Below, one piece after another: positions 34,501-43,500 of a stretch of DNA of 64,000 bases (positions are counted from its first letter, which is position 1; the number at the start of each line of letters is the position of its first letter). Source of the stretch: Galaxea fascicularis (Eukaryota; Cnidaria; Anthozoa; Scleractinia; Euphylliidae); contig OX419338.1 in assembly GCA_948470475.1 (NCBI GenBank), positions 16,389,757 to 16,453,756 on the forward strand, written 5' to 3'. Below the pieces are notes generated by a model. The model ran no database searches, was not told the DNA's origin, and was given only the letters and a program-made list of their open reading frames with translations. The position numbers were made by a program, and so were the translations under genes.

Positions 34501-37500
34501 TCGGTAGATTCGGTTTCTCATTGGTTGCTTGACGGTGATTTTGTGAAGCAATATGAAGACGAAAATGTTTGATCTACATCAAACATGGGAAGCCATTCAA
34601 ATGTAATGTTGAGAGAGGAGACTAAACAGTCCGTGAACATGCTCGTTCAACACGATGTTGGATGAAAATGTTTGATCGGTTAGCCGGGGCTTCTTATTCT
34701 ACTCGGGCTTGCGGAATATCTAAAACATTGTTCATCATGTGGAGCAAAAATATACTCGGATATTTGTCCATAGTCAATTTACAGAGATTTCATGATGCCC
34801 CGCTTGCGTCAATTTACAAAGATTTTATGATGCCCCGCTTGCGCCAATTTACAGAGATTTTATGATGCCCCGCTTGCGTCAATTTACAGAGATTTCATGA
34901 TGCCCCACTTGCGTCAATTTACAGAGATTTTATGATGCCCCGCTTGCGTCAATTTACAGAGATTTCATGATGCCCCGTTTGCGTCAATTTACAGAGATTT
35001 TATGATGCCCCGCTTGCGTCAATTTACAGAGATTTCATGATGCCCCGTTTGCGTCAATTTACAGACATTTTATGATGCCCCGTCATTTACAGACATTTTA
35101 TATTAGAAGCCCACACATTAGAAAATCTTTGTAAAAGGTAGATTTACAAATATTTTAAACAGATTTTAAAATGTCTGTAAATTCTAAGTCTTTCCTCTCC
35201 TTATAGCTCTAAGAATTTTACAGACATTATACAAAGATTTCAACAACAAATCTATATGAAATGTCTGTCAAATAAATTTACAGAGATTTCTTTTTTAACT
35301 GGCAAAAGAACGAAGTCTGTAAATTCAAGATTTATAGACATTTTGTGAAGTCTGTAAACAGTCCAGATTTTCCAGTGCAAGCTCAAGGACTATTGTTATT
35401 TCATAGGCGCATCGGAGATTGTGGAATTCATCTCTGAGCCCAGCCGCACCTCAGTGACTATTCTTACCGAGGAACACATCAAAAGCGGACAGTACACGAT
35501 CCGTGACGTTGTTCTTCCGCTTCCTGGTTACGATGTTGTTTACCCTGAAAACGACATGAAAGATTGCTACAGGCGAATCATGGCTGACGATGGACTTGAT
35601 ATCGACAACATGCGGAGGAAACTTAAAGACTATTCGCTGTCCGGTGCTTATCGGTAAGTTAAAGCAATATCATAACTTGAAGGTGACTGTTCACATTTAC
35701 CAGTAAGCTCGATCGGAGATTACAGTAACCCGTACGCCTAATCAACAAAGTGTAAACGCTTTGACAAGGTCCTGGGCTGGAGCTGGGGGGAGGGAGGAAT
35801 GATAATCTGGAGTCGGGTCTCAGTTCATACAGATTTCTTCGCTGCCCAATAAAGTAGGCATCTCACAGGCAGGTAACCCAATCATCGTCGTTATCATCAT
35901 CATCTTCATCATCATCGTCGTCGTCATCGTCATCACCATGACCATGACCATGACCATCACCACCACCATCATCATCATCACCATCACCATCGTCATCGTC
36001 GTTGTCGTCGTCGTCGCTGTCGTCGTCATCGTCTTCGGCTAATTGTAAGTTCTTTTTGCTCGTCGGAACGATTGGTTGATCAATATCAAATCGGAGCTAC
36101 ATGTATAAACTATTGCGTGTCGTTTGCTAAGTTCAAATCAATAATTCAACTTTACGAAATCAAAGATCACTACGTTGGAAAACGAAAGTCCAATGAATGT
36201 TTTTTGCGGGCGATAAGAGGAGCCCGCAATCCTAATCTCAACATTGCTATGCTAAATCATTTGCATATGTTAATAATATGTCCTGGGGACTTGTAAATTA
36301 TAAATACAAAGGTTCGTGTTGGGCCCGCCCCTTGCACTTAACTCTAGGCCGCCGTTTAGATCAGATCTAGTGACCCGCCCTCCCACCCCGCGAGGAATCC
36401 GGGTTTTTGGAGCGCATCCTCCAGGCTCTTCGTCTGGTTTGGGCTTGTCCCAAGCCAGAGCGATTTCCCATACCTTATTTACATGTCATAAATAACAATA
36501 CCCAGGGCAGAATATTATACTATTGAGCATGTGAGGCATGTACGTAGCCTGACGCTGTCCCGATTGCGAAAATTCAGTTTGGGGTCACTTTCTTGGGGAG
36601 CCTAGAAACCTGAAACTTTCTTAATTTGTGTCTGAGCCTTTTATGAGCCGTTCAGCTGACCTCCCACGCGAGAAAACACTAAGTCTAATAATAATTGCAT
36701 GATAAACATCGTCGTCATCATCGAGATCGTGGTCGTACAAAACCGCAAGGCCAAATTTTTAATTTTTCCCCAATTGGCCATTCCGAAATTCAAAAGGGAA
36801 CCGGGGCGAGTTTCAAATTTTGAAGTAATCGATAAATTGACACCATCACATGAAAGATGACATTGAGTTTAGTCGTTTGACCAAGTTTGATTCTTTTAGG
36901 TTGAACAGAGACCAAGTTATAGACCTTGAAACATAGCTCAAAATCCATACAAAGGTCTCTAATTTTGTGACCTCGTCCCCAAAAACCATGGTTTTGGGGG
37001 ACGCAGCCTCAAAATTAGAGACGTTTGTATGGATTTTGAGCTATGTTTCAAGGTCCATAACTTGGTCTCTGTTCAACCTAAAAGACTTGGTCGAACGACT
37101 AAACTCAATGTCATCTTTCATGTGATGGTGTCAATTTATCGATTACTTCAAAATTTGAAACTCGCCCCAGTTCCCTTTTGAATTTCGGAATGGCCAATGG
37201 TAACCTGAAAAACCTTTTAATTACGGAAATGTGAGTGAGCAGTTTAGTGTTTAACTTTAGTGTTTTTCATGGTAATTTTTCATGATTTTCACTTGCGTGC
37301 GAGTGAAAACTGATCATCGATGAGCACAGGATGTCCTTTCATGGAAAAGGCATAAGTCAATTCAGAAATTACCAAGCCCCCTCTAAAATTTCACCATCTC
37401 CATATGGTCCAGAAAATATTTAGAGGGTGGGGTGGGGTGGGGGGTAAAAATTGTTAGTTATGTTATATTTCCTCTTTTCCTACCCCGAGCACTCATCAGG

Positions 37501-40500
37501 CCCGGCCAGGATTTTTCGGTATACGGTATCCCGGGCGTTTTAATTCAGGTATATGGTATTTTTTTTGGTCAAAATCGGTTCATTTTCAGGTTTTAAGTAT
37601 TCTGTTTCAAAATAATTTTAGGTATTAAGTATGACACATTTTACGATTTTAAGGTATACTGGTATCTTGGCCGGGCCTGACTCATGTATACCCGCACTGT
37701 TCCGATAGATGAAGAACACAATGGCGTCCAAAAATAATCTAGAAAACAACTAAAACGTGGAAAGCTTCCAGGAAAATATAAACAATGAAAATGGTTTATG
37801 TCAGATACTTTTCGTTCCTATCTTCTTAAAAGGTCAAAACGTACGAAGTATGACGTTGTAACGAGATTATTAAGTCATCTAATATGATTGATAAATAATT
37901 GGATTATAATTACGCTACTTCCCAATTATGTGATTCATTAGTAGTCAAGTGCTTAGTTCAGCAAAAGGCTGAGGTTGTCTTCTTGCCAGCATTTTATCTC
38001 GTCTAGACCGATCTGAATGTTATTGTCATAGACCTGTTCTCGATGAGGTGCACTTCTTGCGATTGTGATGTAATCCAGCGAGTCCTCCGAAAAAAACATG
38101 TCACTGAGAGCAGAGCTTGTAAGACGCTGTTCAAAAAGCAAGTATTTCCCAGGTTAGAAATTCCTTTTGGATCCATTTCGCAAGTGACTGCTAGCAGTGT
38201 GTACAAATTAACGAAGAAAGTATACCGGAAAAGGCAAGGAATTCGTATATCAACTGAGCTAATAGATAACTTCCACTTTTTGCCGCGAACTGTTAAAAGA
38301 TGTTGTCCCTTCCCTGCTATTGTAACTTAACCCGTCGGGGGTTCTGGGCAAAGAATGTGAAAACCACCAGGAGGCTTGGTTACTGAATTGAGCCTGGTTT
38401 CTAAGCTCCCCGAGAATGTGATCCTCCCCCCCCCACCCCACCCCAAAATTTTCGCGGCCCGATTTGTGTGGACTTATACTAAGAATGAATGAAATAAGTA
38501 GAACGCAATTTGATCACGTGTATTTGGCCCTTCGATGACGTAAATGTCTTTCACGTGCAATTCGAAGCTTTTCATTTATTATAAATTTGATCGTGCGTGT
38601 GCAGTAATTTCAAATACAGAACCAATTTGTTTATGAACTATCGGCACAGTTTTGCCACAATTGTACCACTGCACCACTGTATGCTTTTAACGCAGACCTT
38701 TCACGGTGTAAGGACGGCAAATACAGTGTATTTGTCTATCACGTGTAAGCCCAGGTGTTCACTTAAAATTTTACCGAGCAAAGCGAAGCTATTGGGATAT
38801 AATTACCAGTGCGTTTTGTTCGAAATTCTTATCATTCATTCAAATCACGTGTTCAAATTTTCTATGTCATATTTTTCCAATAAATATTTGTTGCGTTACA
38901 AAAATTCATCTTGACTCTATAATTACCCACAATCTATAACGTTGGCTTGGACATACTATTTTCAACCTTAAGCTGCATCAGATACTAGAGTAATTTTACT
39001 CAAACCGTGCTGGAATATAGACGGGGGAGGGTGACGAAAGACGCCCGGGCATGCCCTTATGGGCAACAATTTAAAGCCCATAACAATAAAGAAATAACAG
39101 CCAATGAGCCAGAAAATGTTTTAAAGCCTTAAATTAATAAGCACTGGGCATCCCCACTGACTATATCTTGGGGAATATGACTTTTATTTAACCATTGCAA
39201 GAACCCCAGGCGTCGTCCGCACTTCGTAAGCTTTGGTTATTGCTAGTATAATACGTAACCAAGTAGCATTTTTGTGGCAGGGATGTTTAATTTCAGGGAT
39301 TTTCCAGCCATTCCCATGCTCTGTCTTTTCATAAACCGTGGTATAGAGGGACATAGTGACGTTTTTGCCCATAAGACAACTGCAAAACGCAATGTTAAGG
39401 CCCCCGACTTCTTATTGTTTGGGCTGGCAGTGTTATTGAATATAAAGTCTTGCTATTACACGCGCCTGAACTCGCGCCTAATCGAAGACGGTTGTATTTA
39501 AAGAAGAACTTGGCGATCGAAAATGCGCTTCCCCTGTTATGTTTTTTTGTCCTTTGAAAGGTTGTTAAATTAAAGAGGAAATATTTTTCCTTGAGGGGGG
39601 TACATTTCTCTGGAATTAACTTTAATAATCCCTCGCGTATTTGTATACTTATTTGATATTCATTGTTCTTATCTCAGGATATTAGCCATAAATGATCTGT
39701 GTATTACTATGCAGCTGTAGCTTAGCAATGAGTGTTTCACGATGATTTGTGAAGATTGCATTACGTCCCTATGCACACAAGGCTTTTCACTGACACGCAA
39801 GCCAAACAAGTCTGTAACAAACCAAGAGAAAACATTTAAACCATGAAGTATCATAAAACAAATTTCTCTATACGTTAAAACTCAACAGTTACAGTAGTCA
39901 ATCAAGATTTGCATGGCGACAATATTTTCAAATATTGGTTAACGTGAGTTACGTGCAGTTGACTGTCGAAAAGCTAACAGTCTGCTTATCATCCACATTA
40001 GCAGGATTAGTCTTGTTCGGCAAAAATACCACAATACTGAACTCCTAAGTTATATGTCAGATTTCGTTCACAATACTTGTGTGTTTAATTTGTGTTATTT
40101 GGCGTAGACATGAACTGATACAGGATGTACATGCATGAGCTCTTATGATGTACTTTAATTTTCTTCCTTAGTGCTGACTTCGATGTACTTTATGCCGACT
40201 TTTTCATTGCTATCATCAGCATAAATCTCCAAAAACAAACCACTTTTAGGATTCAGCTTATGCTGGAAAATCATCTCCCTGGTAAATCCGCCGTCTAGAG
40301 AAACGTAACAGGTTCCCCACCGGTCCGACAGGCTCAGCGTGGCCTCGACCCTTCCTGGGTAGTAAGCCTCGGAAGGTTTCGGCAAATTCGCATGCTGTCG
40401 ACGATTTCCGATTACGTTTCCGCTGCTTCCTTCGATACCCAAACACGGAGCGGCGGTGTTGTAGTTGTTCTTGTCGAGAAGAAATGCGCCAATGAAGAAC

Positions 40501-43500
40501 TGGCCATCAGAGATGACATAGGACGGATCACTTTCTCCCTGACCGATTTCTATGTCAGTTCCGATCGTCATCTTCACAACAAGGCTAGCATCGGCTTCAA
40601 CGGTTCGTGGTGGAATGAGCGGGATCTGCATCAGACGGGCGAAGTTTTGTGGTGCGCCGAGGAAAGTGAGTTTTGTAGCTGTGATGGAATGATGATGGTG
40701 AACAAAACTTGCTGCTTTTAGCAACTTAATGGGTGTAAACAGCTGGTAATAAGGAATCTGCTCCTGTAGTCATGGAAACAGCAAAATGTAATCAGAAATT
40801 CATGTAGCGATGACTTTATTCACTTTCTACTTGAAAAAGGTTGGCTAATAAACATGTTTTATCTCGCAAAAACATGTCGTTTCGCCTTCTAGTTAAGACA
40901 TGTAAAATTCCATGCTTCTTTGTACAGAAATAGAAATATTGGCCTTCCTGATAAGGATTGTATTGAGTCGCTCAAAAAGGCCAACATCCTGTGAACCTTC
41001 AATCAATAAAATGATCTACAGAAAAATCCCTGATGAATTCCAATCAAATTCACAATTAATTCGCAAGGCTGTACAAGATCTCTCAGTAACGGTGGCAGAA
41101 AAGCTGTCTTTCGTGATAAAATGTACGATATTTCAGTTTACACTGTACAATTTCTCTCTCTATGGCTATGATAGATCTCACCTTGGTTCGAGTGCAACTA
41201 TTTGCAGTTTCTCAAGATTTTGGTAGAGTTTTGTCTTGATTCAAGTTAGTGTATGGAGTTTTTCTAAAATTTCTGACCAGCCTTTTACATTTGGAATGGA
41301 TCTTTAGAGAATTGTGGTTTCGCTCTTACATGTGACTGGTACTGAGAAAGAACCAATAGATCCTAAGATGAGGCCATTAGGAGACGTTAGTACTTGGGAA
41401 ACGGGAAGCGTTGTATTACTCTCGAGTTGTTAATGATGATGTGCTTACTTTATTTCAGTAGCATCCGGTAATCAGTTCGATATTAATAGTTCAAAAGAAA
41501 AGCTAAAACTACGAGATCTTAATGGCTAAAAATGCAAGAGGTAATTTTTAGCTTTGAAAAAAGGTTTGGAAGGTGATTTCTTCGGTGGATTGAAGTGAAA
41601 ACGGACGGAGAAAGTGTAATGTTATCAACACAAGTCGACTTTAATAATAATAATAATAGTATTAGTAATAATAATAATAATTTATTACTTATTAGGCGCA
41701 AATTAGCATGTGAATATGACCAAATGCGCCTTACAATAATGAGCTGTGCAATTCGAAATCAACCAAATCAAATCAAGTGTTGGTTTTTGGAGATAGGGAA
41801 AAGAAAAACCTCGGAGAAAAACCTCTCGGAGCAGAGTAGAGAACCAACAAACTCAGTCCACTTATGACGCCGAACCAGGGACACATCGGTGGAAGGCGAG
41901 CGCTCTCACCACAGCGCCAACCCTGCTCAGTTCCGATAACCATGTTGACAACAAGGTTAGCTTCGGCTTCAACGGTTCCTGATGGGATGGGCGGGATCTT
42001 TAGCAAACGGGCGTAGTATTGTGGTGCGTTGAGAAAAGTAAGTTTTGTAGTGGTCAGGGATTGGTGATGGTGGATAAAACTTGCTGCTTTCACCAACTTA
42101 ATGGGTGTAAACAGCTGGTAATAAGGAATCTGCAAGTTATCAACGGTCAATGTTCCATTCAGCATACTGGACATAAGGGGTTCTAATTGCCTTTTTTTCT
42201 CTTCAACTATTTCCTGTCTTTGTGTAAGTCGGTTGAAAGATTAAGCTGTAAATTAGAACACAAAAGTTTCTTTTTTGAGCCCATTTTCACCGAAACTTTC
42301 TTGCTCTAAAGCACATCACGAAAAAATATCGACTGACGTGCTCGCCTTCTCGTTAACATTGTGCAAGGTCATTGCCAGTGCCCGTTTTGCGACGACGTGC
42401 AAACCTGCTCGTTTGTTGTAACAGTAGTCTTCCTGAGCTTTAGTCTGCTCTCTCGATGACGTCAGTCAATGAGGTGATCTAAATAAACGCTTCACAGTTC
42501 CATGCAAAGAGAGATTAAGATCTTTCTCTCTTCAAACGCCCGTAATACTTTCTTCCGAGTTTGTTTTCAGTGTTAGACTAGCAATGTTTGTACAAGAATG
42601 GCATCGTCCATATCGTTTTCCTGCCCTTTTAGATGCTACTGCCACAAAACCAGCAAAGCACGAGATTTGGGTCATCACGAGTTGCACATTCTTACACGAA
42701 CTGTACTGTTATCGTGGCTATATCAGTCATTCATTAGAAAGTGCACACTGAAATATCTTACCTAAACTGACACCGAAACTGGACGTCATGAGCTACAGGA
42801 GAATACCCATTCAATGCAAACTGAATCGAGGAAAAAACGTTTACCCTTTACAAGGGTTTTGGGAGGTACCAATTTGATAAAGGGGAAGGAAGCTAATATA
42901 ATTATCAGCTCCCTAAAAAGAAGAATCTTGCGTGTCCTTGCATGTCCTCACCAAACAACTGAACAAGCAAATAAACAGAAGTGCTATGGGTCATGTAATT
43001 TCACATGCTGTCGTCACTGAAGTTGGAAATAAATGCAAGTCATTTCTTGTCAGGTAAAGGTAGAAGATTGTTTAATTGCTGCGATATAGTTTAGCTCCGG
43101 GATAATGTAATGAAATGCTCTGATCTAAGGCTGAAATGACAAAGGTGTATTCAAAACGTATTGTTGTTTGCGTAGGATCCATTCCGGTTGGTATTTCACT
43201 TATCGTTTACCTTGGAATCCGCTGAAGAGTGGTGAACCGCCAAGAACGCAGTCAGTAAGACGAACATCAACAGCATGATTGGAGGAATTGCAGAGGAGCA
43301 ACCAGATGTTTTCTCCAACAAAGCGCCAATGGCAAACGAAAACATTTAGGAATCTCGAATTTTTATCCTGTTGATGTTGACTCAACGCCGATTGGTTCTT
43401 CACTTGAGAAAGCATTGTTGCTTAGCGCCAGTTAACATACGTCAATTTCTGATCTGCTTTGGCCCCAGGATCTTCGGCTCTCAGAGTTTTTCATCGCCAG

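Larger units (their letters stand above)
28885..35377. mobile_element. CACTA-like DNA transposon, 6.49 kb, non-autonomous
   Basis: Both ends start CACTGGAAAA and share a TTTACAGACTTCAC block (inverted), and they are flanked by the 3-bp duplication CAA (28882-28884 and 35378-35380). Next to each end lie hundreds of bases of irregular repeats of the motif ctctgtaaatt, in opposite orientation on the two sides, as in the subterminal arrays of CACTA/EnSpm elements. I see no DDE transposase in the interior, only AT-rich sequence, a possible LINE scrap and the inverted repeat at 33.85 kb. It occupies PUS7 intron 4. Confidence 0.7.

Noticed and set aside
34775..35089. CRISPR-like array
   Set aside because: Repeats are directly tandem at 35 bp with no unique spacers, in an animal transposon.
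35820..36029. Minus-strand frame rich in Thr, Met and Val
   Set aside because: It is the translation of an ATC/GTC/ACCATG microsatellite, not a gene.
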